Source: Bacillota bacterium (GTDB lineage: Bacteria > Bacillota > Clostridia > Peptostreptococcales > Anaerovoracaceae). Taken from it: a stretch of 52,643 nucleotides of DNA. Below, one piece after another: positions 1 to 8,913 of the stretch. Below the pieces are notes generated by a model. The model saw only the letters and a program-made list of their open reading frames with translations. It was not told where the DNA came from and searched no databases. The translations under genes were made by a program, and so were the position numbers. Location: assembly GCA_030536355.1 (NCBI GenBank), contig JAUNQD010000010.1:1-52643 (forward strand). The letters are read 5' to 3'. Position 1 is the first letter of the stretch; each line of letters opens with the position of its first letter.

Positions 1-145
1 AGTTACAGTTAGGGCAAACTCTATGCGGAAGCTTTGGCTCGTGGCACTGTGGACAGATTGAAAGTCCAGGTGCTGTCTTTTTCATGTTAGGAGATCTTCT
101 CATATCTCTCTTCGCCTTTGAAGTTCTTCTCTTAGGTACTGCCAT
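1..145 (-). CDS. rpmF: 50S ribosomal protein L32 (partial, 3' end outside window)
   Basis: Structural protein of the large ribosomal subunit. The reverse strand reads ATG at 145 into [18 protein letters not shown] and continues through a CPQC zinc pair followed by the start of the second pair (CPNC). This is the L32 signature, and the frame runs off the window edge after about 48 residues. A GGAGGTG ribosome site precedes the ATG. In many Firmicutes rpmF follows a DUF177 (YceD) gene; here it directly follows ackA and no yceD is present. It has its own promoter just upstream. Identification is firm; only the length is unknown. Confidence 0.95.
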   Translation of the reverse strand, partial: MAVPKRRTSKAKRDMRRSPNMKKTAPGLSICPQCHEPKLPHRVCPNCN

Positions 146-224
146 TTCTACACCTCCTTTTGCTCCTTAGTGTATATGTTCTTTCCACCGGTAAGCATCC
201 GGATGGATAATTTGCAACTCCTAA

Positions 225-254
225 AGTATACAGTCGCAAGGCACACCTTGTCAA
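225..254 (-). promoter_or_regulatory. Sigma-A type promoter of rpmF
   Basis: On the minus strand a perfect -35 TTGACA (249-254) and a -10 TATACT (225-230) are separated by 18 bp, about 80 bp before the rpmF start. Just upstream (around 267-283) lies a short inverted repeat, AGTTT-N7-AAACT. It could be an operator, but this is not established. Confidence 0.75.
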
Positions 255-292
255 CAATTATTTTCAGTTTATACTAAAAACTTTGACCGATC

Positions 293-1492
293 TTACAGAG
301 CCTTAACGATGTTGTAAGTATCTCTAGCGATCATCAGCTCTTCGTTTGTAGGGATCAGGATGATCTTAACCTTTGAATCGTCTCTTGAGATAACCATTTC
401 CTTACCTCTAACCTTGTTCTTAACCAGGTCAAGCTTGATTCCCAGGTTGCCCAGGTCGTTACAGATGATGTCTCTCATAGCGATGTCGTTTTCACCTACG
501 CCTGCAGTGAAGATGATAGCGTCTACGCCGTTCATTTCAGCAATGTAAGCTCCGATGTAGAATCTTACCTTGTGAGCGAATACCTTCAGTGCCAGCAGAG
601 CTCTTTCGTTTCCTTCTTCTGCAGCTGCTTCCAGATCTCTGAAGTCACTTGATACGCCTGAGATACCCAGTACGCCTGACTTTTTGTTCAGGATCTCATT
701 AGCAACACCCTGTTCAAGGTTTTCTTTTTCTCTGATGTAAGTAACGATAGCAGGGTCGATATCGCCTGATCTTGTTCCCATTACGAGACCTTCAAGAGGA
801 GTGAATCCCATTGATGTATCGATACACTTACCTCTCTTGATAGCTGATACGGATGCTCCGTTGCCCAGGTGGCAAGTGATCAGCTTCAGGTCGTCTAGGT
901 TAACGTTCAGGATGTCAGCTGCTCTTTCTGCAACATACTTATGGCTTGTTCCGTGGAAGCCGTATCTTCTGATACCGTGCTTCTGATAATATTCATAAGG
1001 AATAGCGTAGATGTATGATTCAGGAGGCATTGTCTGATGGAAAGCTGTATCGAATACGCCTACCATTGGAGTGTTTGGCATCAGTTCCTGACATGCTGCG
1101 ATACCCAGAAGGTTTGGTGGGTTGTGAAGAGGTGCCAGATCTACGCACTCTTCCAGAGCCGCCTTAACAGCATCGTCGATCAGTACTGAATGAGCAAACT
1201 TTTCGCCTGCGTGAACTACTCTGTGTCCTACTGCTCCGATTTCATCCATTGACTTAACAACACCATGGTTTTCATCCTGGATAGCCATCAGTACATGTGA
1301 GATAGCATCCTTATGGTCTTCCATAGGAACAACGTTCTTGAACTTGTCCATACCGATCTTTTCGTGAGTGATCTGTGAACCGTCCATGCCGATTCTTTCA
1401 ACCAGACCCTTACAGAGCAGTACTTCGTTTGTCATGTCCAGAACCTGATACTTCAGTGATGAACTTCCGCAGTTGATTACTAAAACTTTCAT
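293..1492 (-). CDS. ackA: Acetate kinase
   Basis: Cytoplasmic enzyme interconverting acetyl phosphate + ADP and acetate + ATP, the substrate-level phosphorylation step of acetogenic fermentation. At 399 residues it has full family length. The N-terminal phosphate-binding loop reads [13 protein letters not shown], the first ASKHA signature. [12 protein letters not shown] and the second signature [20 protein letters not shown] are intact. No phosphotransacetylase gene is adjacent in the window. It lies downstream of tmcAL but has its own promoter in the 98-bp gap, so it is probably transcribed separately as well. The start is supported by a GGAGG site just upstream. Confidence 0.97.
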   Translation of the reverse strand: MKVLVINCGSSSLKYQVLDMTNEVLLCKGLVERIGMDGSQITHEKIGMDKFKNVVPMEDHKDAISHVLMAIQDENHGVVKSMDEIGAVGHRVVHAGEKFAHSVLIDDAVKAALEECVDLAPLHNPPNLLGIAACQELMPNTPMVGVFDTAFHQTMPPESYIYAIPYEYYQKHGIRRYGFHGTSHKYVAERAADILNVNLDDLKLITCHLGNGASVSAIKRGKCIDTSMGFTPLEGLVMGTRSGDIDPAIVTYIREKENLEQGVANEILNKKSGVLGISGVSSDFRDLEAAAEEGNERALLALKVFAHKVRFYIGAYIAEMNGVDAIIFTAGVGENDIAMRDIICNDLGNLGIKLDLVKNKVRGKEMVISRDDSKVKIILIPTNEELMIARDTYNIVKAL

Positions 1493-1536
1493 TTACTATT
1501 CCTCCATATTCGAATTAATTACTAAACAACTCTAAT

Positions 1537-1565
1537 AGTATACTCCTAAAAGTGTTCATTTTCAA
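1537..1565 (-). promoter_or_regulatory. Sigma-A type promoter of ackA
   Basis: Minus strand: -35 TTGAAA (1560-1565), 17-bp spacer, -10 TATACT (1537-1542), about 45 bp before the ackA ATG. The match and spacing are good for a housekeeping promoter. Confidence 0.75.
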
Positions 1566-1590
1566 GAGTTTTAGCCATATTTATCCTAAA

Positions 1591-2820
1591 TCACCTGTCA
1601 TCTGTGCCTGCAATATACGGTCTCTTCACCTTATCGGAAAAAGCATACATATCCCTGTTATAAATCAAGTTATACATATCAGATGCCAGCACATCATATT
1701 TCAAACAAGCCTGTACAATTTCATTATCAAGCTCGTCCTTATTGATATTAGTTATGATCGGTATGTGACCATCCTGCTTTTTCAAACTGCCCAGCAGCTT
1801 CCTTCCCACATCATTGGCCGCCAAAACCCTGCCGTAAACGGCTTTGGCAGGTTCAAACTCTCTTATCCCCATCAAAACATACGTAAGCAGTCTTCTTACA
1901 GAAGCTTCCGTATACCTCTTCGAAACTACAGATGAAACAAGTGCGTCTAAATTACGGGCCGTAACTATTTCTTTCTTCAGCTTATTCTCCAGCCCCTCGC
2001 CCATATGATAAACTAGTCTAAGCGCCTCCGGCGAGTTTTTGACGATCTCGCTCCTCACCAGCTGAAACAGTCGCTCGTCAGCTTGCAAAGCGCACTCGTG
2101 CGCATTTCCCGAAGGTCGTCCTCCGTCCAAAGCGCACATTACATTTTCAGGCACATACTTTCCGAATTCTCCCCGGTTCTTCATATTTCTTATGGCCGAT
2201 GCCCCTGCAAAGCCCGCTTCCGAATTCTCTCCATGATATCCCGATCCAAAGCGCTCGATAGTCACAGCTTCTATGTTCTTCCCTTTTTCATTCCAAAAAA
2301 TCATTCTCTTGAGATATTCTATGGCCAAAATATTATTTGGCTGAAGCATCTTCTCGGCTGAAGCTTTGCCTAGAACCTCTTCTACAGCAAGTTCTCCGGC
2401 TTTAGCGAACGAATTGCCGCTTTGCATGAATTTCTCCCTTGCCGAAGCTATTTCATTGTCTTCATCTATCAGTGCTCTTGCCAAACCAAATAGTTCAGAT
2501 AAGTTGCCGCTTTCACTGCCAAAGGAAATGTACTCCGCACCCATGCCGCATAGTATGTCTATTGCGCCTTCTGCGAACAGCTGGGCTCTATTGCAGGCAT
2601 ATACAAATGGTAATTCCACCACAAGATCGACGCCATTTTCTACAGCAAGACGGCTTCTCTCCCACTTATCCAGTATGGCAGCTTCACCTCTCTGGGTAAA
2701 ATTGCCGCTCATCACTGCAACGATGCAGTCTGCACCTGTCTTCCTGCGCGACTCTTCTATATGATATTTATGTCCGTTGTGGAACGGATTGTATTCTGCT
2801 GTTATTCCTAATACTTTCAT
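1591..2820 (-). CDS. tmcAL: tRNA(Met) cytidine acetate ligase (YlbM family)
   Basis: Known role of the family: acetylates the wobble cytidine of elongator tRNA(Met) to ac4C using acetate and ATP. The protein begins MKVLGITAEYNPFHNGH, the nucleotidyltransferase-like HxGH signature of the family, and carries MSGNFTQRGE and the DLVVELPF motif. It is 409 residues from the ATG at 2820. A TTG six codons upstream is in frame, but it lies inside the end of the preceding gene. The ylbJ-like stop lies 7 bp before the ATG, so the two are probably co-transcribed. It consumes acetate and sits directly before acetate kinase; any functional link is inference. Confidence 0.92.
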   Translation of the reverse strand: MKVLGITAEYNPFHNGHKYHIEESRRKTGADCIVAVMSGNFTQRGEAAILDKWERSRLAVENGVDLVVELPFVYACNRAQLFAEGAIDILCGMGAEYISFGSESGNLSELFGLARALIDEDNEIASAREKFMQSGNSFAKAGELAVEEVLGKASAEKMLQPNNILAIEYLKRMIFWNEKGKNIEAVTIERFGSGYHGENSEAGFAGASAIRNMKNRGEFGKYVPENVMCALDGGRPSGNAHECALQADERLFQLVRSEIVKNSPEALRLVYHMGEGLENKLKKEIVTARNLDALVSSVVSKRYTEASVRRLLTYVLMGIREFEPAKAVYGRVLAANDVGRKLLGSLKKQDGHIPIITNINKDELDNEIVQACLKYDVLASDMYNLIYNRDMYAFSDKVKRPYIAGTDDR

Positions 2821-2827
2821 ACCGATA

Positions 2828-3745
2828 TCATAACACAAATGGTGCGATCACGAAAGCCACGGCGGCAGAAAAAAGTCCGTGAGTAAGTTTTGTAATGAAT
2901 ATATAGCTTATAGGTATATCACAATCAGTCAACATGCTCATCGTCTGGCCCATAACCGACAGACCGCCCCACGATATTACAAAAGAACATGCTATACATT
3001 TGGCTGTTTCTGTAATATGACCACATTCCGATATGGCATTACATCCAACCGTCATTTCTATTATCCCCTTGATCAAAGCTCGCGTGTATTCATCTTCAAA
3101 CATGAACAATGCTCCGCTTGCTTGGATCAGATCGGTAAGCAGCATAAACATGATAATATACGCCAGTATTATTCCCAATGATTTCAAAGACTTCAGTATC
3201 GATTCGGTGAACAAAGCTTGAAAGTTTTCATCATTAAGCGTGGTTCTCAATAACGGAGCAGCCTTATCATCATATACTCTTCCATATACAACGCCATTTA
3301 TCAGAGCTCCTAAATAATGCGCGACAACGATGACAAGACCTGCTTTTTCTGACCCAAGCATCCCTGCACCAACAGCACCCATCATAAATGCGGGACCTGA
3401 AGTGCTGCAGTAACTAAGCAGTCTTTTTGCATTGTCCTGCGATATTTCGCCTTGTCTGCGCATGTCCCCTATTATCTTGGCACCCATTGGGTATCCCGAT
3501 AAAACACTCATAAAGAAAGTAAACCACTCCGGTTTCATATATCCGATAACACCAAGACCCGTAAGAAAATTGGCACATATAAAAAAGGGCATCAGCGCCG
3601 GCATCACATCGGTCGCCCACAATGATATACCTTTTCTCGCAGAATACAAGGATATGGATGGGAACATAACCATCAATATGCAGCATGAGCATGTAACTAA
3701 TGCTGCGATAATGAATTTTTTTCTTCCGGAACTAAAAATATCCAT
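2828..3745 (-). CDS. YlbJ-like sporulation membrane protein (nucleoside-recognition/Gate domain)
   Basis: Polytopic membrane protein of 305 residues with about seven hydrophobic segments. A Gate/nucleoside-recognition-type core is visible around residues 80-110 (LSGYPMGAKIIGDM, then SYCSTSGPAFMMG). This GYPxGA...TSGPxF pattern is characteristic of the YlbJ family, which in Bacillus is needed for normal sporulation; the transported substrate is not established. The pairing with tmcAL (ylbM) and the nearby coaD/rsmD matches the ylb neighbourhood of Firmicutes. Assignment to the family is good; exact function is unknown. Confidence 0.82.
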   Translation of the reverse strand: MDIFSSGRKKFIIAALVTCSCCILMVMFPSISLYSARKGISLWATDVMPALMPFFICANFLTGLGVIGYMKPEWFTFFMSVLSGYPMGAKIIGDMRRQGEISQDNAKRLLSYCSTSGPAFMMGAVGAGMLGSEKAGLVIVVAHYLGALINGVVYGRVYDDKAAPLLRTTLNDENFQALFTESILKSLKSLGIILAYIIMFMLLTDLIQASGALFMFEDEYTRALIKGIIEMTVGCNAISECGHITETAKCIACSFVISWGGLSVMGQTMSMLTDCDIPISYIFITKLTHGLFSAAVAFVIAPFVL

Positions 3746-3806
3746 GGTCTATTTTATTCATAAACCATGGATATATGTTTTATCGATATTATGTATTTTT
3801 AAGGAA

Positions 3807-4373
3807 TTATTTTTCGATATCCATTATTGGTGATGGTTCAGGCATTTCATCAGCATTCATCTGAGCTCTGTAAGCCATATCTTTCAGCTCATCTCTGTTA
3901 GCAGAAAGTGCTGAATTGATATCATCAAAGGCTTTTTCGATGCTTGTGAACATTTCTCCGAAATATATTGAGCTTAAGTGTTCCATCTTACCCTGGAAGC
4001 TGTAGAGGATACTGTCAAGATATTCATATGTACCGATTTTCAGCTGCTGAGCAGTATTTTCTGTAACTCTCATCAGTTCATCTGCTCTCATCTTAGCCTT
4101 AACAGTGATATCGTTGTTTTCTACCAGTGTGTCAGCCTGCTTCTGAGCATCATCGATAACAGCTTCGTACTGAGTCTTGGCTTCTGCGATGATTCTTTCT
4201 CTTTCATTTTTGATCCACTGTGCCTGCTGGATCTCATCCGGCAGTTCAGCTCTGATTTCTCTAACTATCTCAAGTAATTCCTGAGAATCTACCATGATCT
4301 TGCCTGTAAGCGGAAATCCGGCAGCTGTATCAACGATTTCTTCAATTTCTTCCAAAAGTTCTAAAACTCTCAT
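3807..4373 (-). CDS. Coiled-coil protein of unknown function (ATPase subunit E-like)
   Basis: A 188-residue, charged protein with no membrane segment. Residues about 45-125 form a long heptad-like stretch rich in Glu, Lys, Ala and Gln (for example NERERIIAEAKTQYEAVIDD), resembling the stalk helices of ATP-synthase E/b subunits or DivIVA-like coils. It starts at an ATG preceded by CAGGAGG, 12 bp after the coaD stop, so it is probably translated with coaD. Proteins like this are common next to coaD in Clostridia and are usually left unnamed. No catalytic motif is visible, so no function is proposed beyond a structural or scaffolding role. Confidence 0.75.
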   Translation of the reverse strand: MRVLELLEEIEEIVDTAAGFPLTGKIMVDSQELLEIVREIRAELPDEIQQAQWIKNERERIIAEAKTQYEAVIDDAQKQADTLVENNDITVKAKMRADELMRVTENTAQQLKIGTYEYLDSILYSFQGKMEHLSSIYFGEMFTSIEKAFDDINSALSANRDELKDMAYRAQMNADEMPEPSPIMDIEK

Positions 4374-4385
4374 ATTATCCTCCTG

Positions 4386-4874
4386 TTATTCGCCCTTAAC
4401 CAGTTTATCCATTCTTTTAAGTATTACTTCAGGGACCAGCCCTTCGATAGATCCACCCAAAGTATGTACTTCCTTCATCATACTTGAACTGATAAAGGAA
4501 TACTGCGGATCCGTCATTAAAAATACAGTTTCTACCTGTTCGTCAAACAATCTGGCATTCATGTGGGCCATCTGGATCTCATACTCGAAATCCATAGCCG
4601 CACGCAATCCTCTTACCACTACATTGAATCCATTCTCATTGACGTAATCTGCCAGAAGTCCGGAAAAACAATCAACTTTAACATTATCAAGATGTTTGAT
4701 CGTTTCGTTGATCATGTCTTTTCTTTCTTCCAGAGAAAACATGGATTTCTTGGAAGGATTTACGATTATTCCGATCGTAAGCTCATCATATAGTTTGGCT
4801 GCTCTCTCGATTATATTGAGATGTCCGTTTGTAAGCGGATCGAAAGAGCCAGTATAAAGTGCTTTGGTCTTCAT
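4386..4874 (-). CDS. coaD: Pantetheine-phosphate adenylyltransferase
   Basis: Penultimate enzyme of coenzyme A synthesis: 4'-phosphopantetheine + ATP to dephospho-CoA. It is 162 residues, normal for the family. The N-terminal nucleotidyltransferase motif TGSFDPLTNGHLNII contains the catalytic T/HxGH. VVRGLRAAMDFEYE and the C-terminal ISSSMMKEV segment are conserved. It lies between rsmD and the coiled-coil gene on the same strand; rsmD-coaD is a very common Firmicutes pair. Confidence 0.97.
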   Translation of the reverse strand: MKTKALYTGSFDPLTNGHLNIIERAAKLYDELTIGIIVNPSKKSMFSLEERKDMINETIKHLDNVKVDCFSGLLADYVNENGFNVVVRGLRAAMDFEYEIQMAHMNARLFDEQVETVFLMTDPQYSFISSSMMKEVHTLGGSIEGLVPEVILKRMDKLVKGE

Positions 4875-4928
4875 CTGTTATTTTCTCCCACTAATACTAG
4901 TTAATTATACCATGTCAAGCCTAGGCAT

Positions 4929-5465
4929 TCAACTATATATTGATAACTTGATAATGCCATACTTGCGTTCTTTTATCTTCTCAAATCCATGGAATATTTC
5001 CGGAAGTTCTTTCTCTTTTCTATGTTCCGCAACGATCACTCCATCTTCAGCCAACAGATCATGTTCCCTGATCAGTTCAAACGCAGGCTCAAGAAATTCT
5101 TTGTCATATGGCGGATCCAAAAGGATTATATCGAACTGGCCTTCAAGATTAGCAAGAGTTTTTCTGAAATCTCCGGGTATCACTCTGGCGCCATCCTGCG
5201 CTTTGCAATGGGCTATATTCGACTTTATTAATTTGATACTATCCCTCGAACTGTCGCAAAAAACACACTCAGCCGCACCTCTGCTGAGAGCCTCTATTCC
5301 CAGGTTTCCTGTCCCTGAAAACAGATCGAGCACACGGCTTCCCCAAATTTGCTGTGAAAGGATGCTAAAGAGCGCTTCCTTAACTTTATCTGTAGTAGGT
5401 CTGACACTGTAATCTGCCGGAGATTCCAATCGTCTGCCTTTGAATTCACCTGCTATGATACGCAT
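4929..5465 (-). CDS. rsmD: 16S rRNA (guanine(966)-N(2))-methyltransferase
   Basis: SAM-dependent methyltransferase acting on 16S rRNA in the 30S subunit. The start at 5465 (MRIIAGEFKGR) is chosen because AGGAGG lies 8 bp upstream; the longer in-frame extension has no ribosome site. The protein is 178 residues. Motifs in order: the RIIAGEFKGRRL start, SVRPTTDKVKEALFS, SAM motif I VLDLFSGTGNLGIEAL and the catalytic LLDPPY (the D/NPPY motif). It precedes coaD by 54 bp. Confidence 0.95.
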   Translation of the reverse strand: MRIIAGEFKGRRLESPADYSVRPTTDKVKEALFSILSQQIWGSRVLDLFSGTGNLGIEALSRGAAECVFCDSSRDSIKLIKSNIAHCKAQDGARVIPGDFRKTLANLEGQFDIILLDPPYDKEFLEPAFELIREHDLLAEDGVIVAEHRKEKELPEIFHGFEKIKERKYGIIKLSIYS

Positions 5466-5527
5466 AACATATCCTCCTCGTAATATCTTTCCCCATTCTA
5501 GCACTAAAGAAAAAATATATCTACCCC

Positions 5528-5576
5528 AATTGAAAAAGAGATATTTACTTTTCTGTAAACATCTCCCTTTTCAATT
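5528..5576 (-). terminator. Hairpin terminator after the spore-protein gene
   Basis: A near-perfect inverted repeat with arms of about 20 nt (beginning AATTGAAAA) and a short A-rich loop lies 30 bp downstream of the SASP stop. It probably ends SASP transcription before rsmD, although the T-tract lies inside the stem. Confidence 0.6.
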
Positions 5577-5606
5577 AGTTTCATGCTTATTCAAAGCTTT
5601 TCGAAG

Positions 5607-5807
5607 TTATCTGCCTGACATCTGCTGCTCAGCCATTTCGACCAGCTTCTTAGTCATATAACCGCCAACATAGCCATTTTCTCTTGCAGTCAGGTTACCC
5701 TTGTCCATCTGCTCATAGTTGGCATAACCCAGTTCATTGGCAACTTCTGTCTTTAAGTTCTTTAATGCCGGTTTAGCATTCATATTAGTTTTATCCTGTA
5801 ATGACAT
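5607..5807 (-). CDS. Alpha/beta-type small acid-soluble spore protein (SASP)
   Basis: DNA-coating protein of the dormant spore that protects against UV and is degraded by GPR at germination. The 66 residues carry the two family signatures: LKTEVANELGY (the region of the GPR cleavage site) and LTARENGYVGGYMTKKLVEMAEQQ. A strong AGGAGGTGAG site precedes the start. It sits alone between recG and rsmD and is probably under forespore sigma control, though no convincing sigma-G promoter was identified by eye. It is direct evidence that the organism belongs to an endospore-forming lineage. Confidence 0.95.
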   Translation of the reverse strand: MSLQDKTNMNAKPALKNLKTEVANELGYANYEQMDKGNLTARENGYVGGYMTKKLVEMAEQQMSGR

Positions 5808-5895
5808 GTTTTCTCACCTCCTGTACTAATAATTTAACCTGTCGGCGAGAAAGTATAACAAGCAATAATTACTTGTATTTCCGTCATTTCCCATG

Positions 5896-7935
5896 CTAAA
5901 GATCAAGGCTCATCGTTTCCCCAAACAACTTAGTTACTCGTCGTCTTATCCCTTGATTTTCAGGAGCTTTCAGCGCAGGATCTTGTTCAAGTATCGCTCT
6001 GGCTTCTCGTTTGGCATGTTCCAGAACATCAAGATGTCTTGCCAGATCTGCTATATTAAGATCCGGTAAGCCATGCTGTCTCGTTCCGAATATTTCTCCC
6101 GGACCTCTGAGTTTCAAGTCTTCTTCCGCTATATAGAAACCATCGGAAGAGCTATCCATTATTTCGCCTCTTTTTTTGGCTACTTCTGAACTGCCATCCA
6201 TTATCAAGAAACAATATGATTTATGCGTACCTCTTCCGACTCTTCCTCTTAACTGATGTAATTGCGCCAATCCAAAACGTTCGGCATTTTCAACAACTAT
6301 CACCGAAGCATTCGGTACATTGATGCCGACTTCTATAACTACAGTTGCAACGAGTATATCGATCTTGCCTTCATAAAAGTCCGCCATGATATCGTCTTTT
6401 TCACTCTGCTTCATCGCTCCGTGCAGAAGAGCCGTCTTATGATTTTTGAACCTCGACGAAAGTTCCTGCGCCACATTATCGGCCGATCTGACATCCATCA
6501 CATCCGAATCTTCAATAAGAGGCGTCACAACATAGGCCTGCCTTCCGGCATCAAGCTGCTTCTCAACAAAATCATAACACTTATCTCTCATTTCCTGACC
6601 TATAGTCCTGGTCTGTATTTTTTGTCTTCCAGGCGGAAGCTCATCTATCACAGATACATCAAGATCTCCATAGAGGATAACTGCCAGAGTCCTCGGTATC
6701 GGCGTTGCTGTCATTACGAGTATGTTGGGATTACGCCCCTTTTCCTTTAGCCTTACCCTTTGTCCTACACCGAAACGGTGTTGTTCGTCTGTTATTACAA
6801 GGCCCAGATCCTTGAATTCAACATCAGGCTGTATTATGGCATGAGTACCCACTATCACCTGCAATTCTCCCGACTTCAATCCTTCCAGAGTTTCTCGCTT
6901 TTCTGCCGCTTTCATGGATCCCGAAAGGAATCCCACTTTTATGCCATGTTTTTCAAAACTCTTTCCTACGCCTTCATAATGCTGCCTTGCCAGAATCTCT
7001 GTAGGCGCCATAAGTGCCGCCTGATATCCGCTTTTGACAGCCTTGTACATAGCTATCTCTGCGACTGCCGTCTTCCCCGAACCTACGTCTCCCTGGACAA
7101 GACGGTTCATCACCTTCCCACTTTCGAGATCAGCTTCTATTTCCTCGACACATCTTGCCTGTGCTCTCGTCAATGGATATGGCAGGGACTCTATGTATGG
7201 GGTCGTGTCAGAAGTTTTCGGAAACGCGATCCCGTTCTCTTCGTTCTTGATATTCTGCCTTGCCGCAAACAATCCTGTCTGCAAAGTCAGCAGCTCGTCA
7301 AATACCAAACGATATTTTGCTTCCAAAAGTTTTTGTTTCTCGGTTGGAAAGTGGATATTTTTCAATGCATATGAAAGGCTGCAAAGCCTATTCCTATCCA
7401 GGATATCTCCAGTAAGATAATCCTCTGCGGTTTCATATAATTCCCCGGCAGTCTTCTGCCACTGCCTCATTTCTTTTTGTGTTATTCCTTTAGTAAGCGG
7501 ATATATCGGAAGTATCCCCTCTGCTGCATCATCCACCCTGCTGAATTCAGGATGTACCATTTGAAGCTTACCGAAATTAAGCTGTGGTTTGCCATAAAAA
7601 ATATATTCATTGCCTTTTTTAAATGATGACATCAGATATTTCGCATTAAAAAAAACAACTTCAATGGATCCCGTATCATCCGATACCAGAAGCCTCAGCA
7701 GTTGTTTTCTCCCATATTTATATCTATCGCTTACTAAAAGGTCCACCTTACCTTTGATAACTGCAGGCTTATCTATATCCAATTCTGAAATATTTACCTT
7801 GTTTTTTCTATTTTCGTAATCACGCGGAAAAAACAAGATCAAATCTTCTATTGTATGGATATTAAGTTTTTCAAGAGCCTCACTCTTCTTGGGTCCCACA
7901 CCCTTAAGTTCAGTGACCTTGTCAAGCAATTTCAT
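5896..7935 (-). CDS. recG: ATP-dependent DNA helicase RecG
   Basis: Branch-migration helicase that regresses stalled forks and processes recombination intermediates. At 679 residues it is full length. An N-terminal OB wedge domain covers roughly residues 50-150. Superfamily 2 motifs follow: Walker A GDVGSGKTAVAEIAM (about 285), the DEQH box in ITDEQHRFGVGQR, TATPIPRTLA, and motif VI QLRGRVGRG. Its ATG shares one base with the Asp23 gene stop, so the two genes are translationally linked. Confidence 0.97.
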   Translation of the reverse strand: MKLLDKVTELKGVGPKKSEALEKLNIHTIEDLILFFPRDYENRKNKVNISELDIDKPAVIKGKVDLLVSDRYKYGRKQLLRLLVSDDTGSIEVVFFNAKYLMSSFKKGNEYIFYGKPQLNFGKLQMVHPEFSRVDDAAEGILPIYPLTKGITQKEMRQWQKTAGELYETAEDYLTGDILDRNRLCSLSYALKNIHFPTEKQKLLEAKYRLVFDELLTLQTGLFAARQNIKNEENGIAFPKTSDTTPYIESLPYPLTRAQARCVEEIEADLESGKVMNRLVQGDVGSGKTAVAEIAMYKAVKSGYQAALMAPTEILARQHYEGVGKSFEKHGIKVGFLSGSMKAAEKRETLEGLKSGELQVIVGTHAIIQPDVEFKDLGLVITDEQHRFGVGQRVRLKEKGRNPNILVMTATPIPRTLAVILYGDLDVSVIDELPPGRQKIQTRTIGQEMRDKCYDFVEKQLDAGRQAYVVTPLIEDSDVMDVRSADNVAQELSSRFKNHKTALLHGAMKQSEKDDIMADFYEGKIDILVATVVIEVGINVPNASVIVVENAERFGLAQLHQLRGRVGRGTHKSYCFLIMDGSSEVAKKRGEIMDSSSDGFYIAEEDLKLRGPGEIFGTRQHGLPDLNIADLARHLDVLEHAKREARAILEQDPALKAPENQGIRRRVTKLFGETMSLDL

Positions 7936-8288
7936 TATCTGCTCACCTCTATATGCCTCTTGGCAATATTCTTCGAAAGAACACCTGTAACGATCACCGT
8001 CACATTTCTTGGTGCTTTTGGCAGTATTTTTTCAGCATTTTCGTACACACTATCTATTATTTCCGAAGTGGTTTTTTTGATACTTGCACCAAATTTCATA
8101 ACAATATAGATTTTTAGATCGTAACTTTCTTCATCCTGAATAAATTCAACAGCAGCCGCATTGATACCGCCCTTATAATTTTGAAGAATGGCATTGCCGT
8201 TACAGTCTTCCACCGCTTTCTCAGCGATCCTGTTTATAATGTTTTGAGAAAATCTGACATCTCCTATCTTTGTCTCAATATCAAACAT
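7935..8288 (-). CDS. Asp23/Gls24 family protein
   Basis: Small cytoplasmic protein (117 residues) of the Asp23/Gls24 family, members of which are membrane-associated and linked to envelope stress in Gram-positives. Typical features are the opening GDVRFSQNIINRIAEKAVED and the KIYIVMKFGASI and NVTVIVTGV strands. The start at 8288 is preferred because GGGAGA lies 7 bp upstream; an ATG two codons earlier sits on top of that site. In Firmicutes this gene usually precedes a DAK-kinase (fakA) gene; here fakA is missing and recG follows directly with a 1-bp overlap. Confidence 0.85.
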   Translation of the reverse strand: MFDIETKIGDVRFSQNIINRIAEKAVEDCNGNAILQNYKGGINAAAVEFIQDEESYDLKIYIVMKFGASIKKTTSEIIDSVYENAEKILPKAPRNVTVIVTGVLSKNIAKRHIEVSR

Positions 8289-8396
8289 GATCATTCTCCC
8301 ATTGATATAGTGCTCTATTATATGTATTTTATCACACCTTTAGCTGACTGCACAATCTTTATAATCTCCACATATTATAGTATGAGGTGAAGAATC

Positions 8397-8576
8397 ATGA
8401 ATCGAAAACCACATATGAAACACAAACCTTATAAAAAAAGGAGCCATGACAAGCTTGGTATATGTATGATCCTTCTTGGCATCGTAGCAATAGCAGCTTT
8501 ATTCTTGCCTCTTAAGTACTGGGCATTACTCTTGAGCAGCTTCCTCATATTTTTCGGTCTTCTGCTTTTAAAATAG
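8397..8576 (+). CDS. Small membrane protein, 59 residues
   Basis: A short plus-strand reading frame with a good GAGGTG ribosome site 7-8 bp before the ATG. It encodes a basic N-terminus (MNRKPHMKHKPYKKRSHDK) followed by two hydrophobic segments: LGICMILLGIVAIAALFLPL and WALLLSSFLIFFGLLLL. The positive-inside pattern suggests a hairpin of two membrane helices with both ends cytoplasmic. Similar tiny membrane proteins recur in Clostridia without a function. It is the only plus-strand gene in the first 12 kb and is convergent with rpmB. Confidence 0.7.
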   Translation: MNRKPHMKHKPYKKRSHDKLGICMILLGIVAIAALFLPLKYWALLLSSFLIFFGLLLLK

Positions 8577-8580
8577 CTGT

Positions 8581-8609
8581 AAAAACAAAAACGCTCACCA
8601 TTGGTGAGC
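8581..8609 (-). terminator. Rho-independent terminator of rpmB
   Basis: An eight- to nine-bp stem of CGCTCACCA and its complement (8591-8599 with 8601-8609) is followed on the minus strand by TTTTTGTTTTT. It may also slow transcription coming from the small plus-strand gene. Confidence 0.85.
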
Positions 8610-8628
8610 GCCTGTTTATCATTCTTGA

Positions 8629-8820
8629 TTAGATGGCACGGTTTACTTTGCCTGATCTTAAGCATCTTGTGCAAACTTTAGCTTTTCTAACTGTACCGTT
8701 ATCATCGATTCTTACAGTCTGAATGTTTGCATTCCACTTTCTTCTAGTGTGTCTGTTTGAATGGGACACGTTGTTTCCGGAAACCTGACCTTTTCCGCAA
8801 ATTTCGCACTTTCTTGACAT
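8629..8820 (-). CDS. rpmB: 50S ribosomal protein L28
   Basis: Large-subunit ribosomal protein, 63 residues. The start at 8820 (MSRKCEICGKG) has AGGAGGTG upstream; an in-frame start three codons earlier overlaps that site. Two zinc-type cysteine pairs are visible, CEIC and CTRC, with the family segment HSNRHTRRKWNANIQTVR between them. It is monocistronic, with its own promoter and terminator. Confidence 0.97.
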   Translation of the reverse strand: MSRKCEICGKGQVSGNNVSHSNRHTRRKWNANIQTVRIDDNGTVRKAKVCTRCLRSGKVNRAI

Positions 8821-8913
8821 CTGCCGCACCTCCTTATACGTATAGTATCTAAAAGCTTTCGCAATTTCTTTTAAATATTTCTTGTTCTGTCTTCACAGAC
8901 TCGAACAAATGAC

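Noticed and set aside
2366..2764. Plus-strand open frames opposite tmcAL, recG and other minus-strand genes
   Set aside because: They are antisense to strongly conserved genes, lack ribosome sites and show no recognisable domains.
8389..8674. Minus-strand open frame overlapping the rpmB terminator and the small membrane gene
   Set aside because: It runs through the terminator hairpin and lacks a ribosome site, while the plus-strand frame has one and encodes clear membrane helices.
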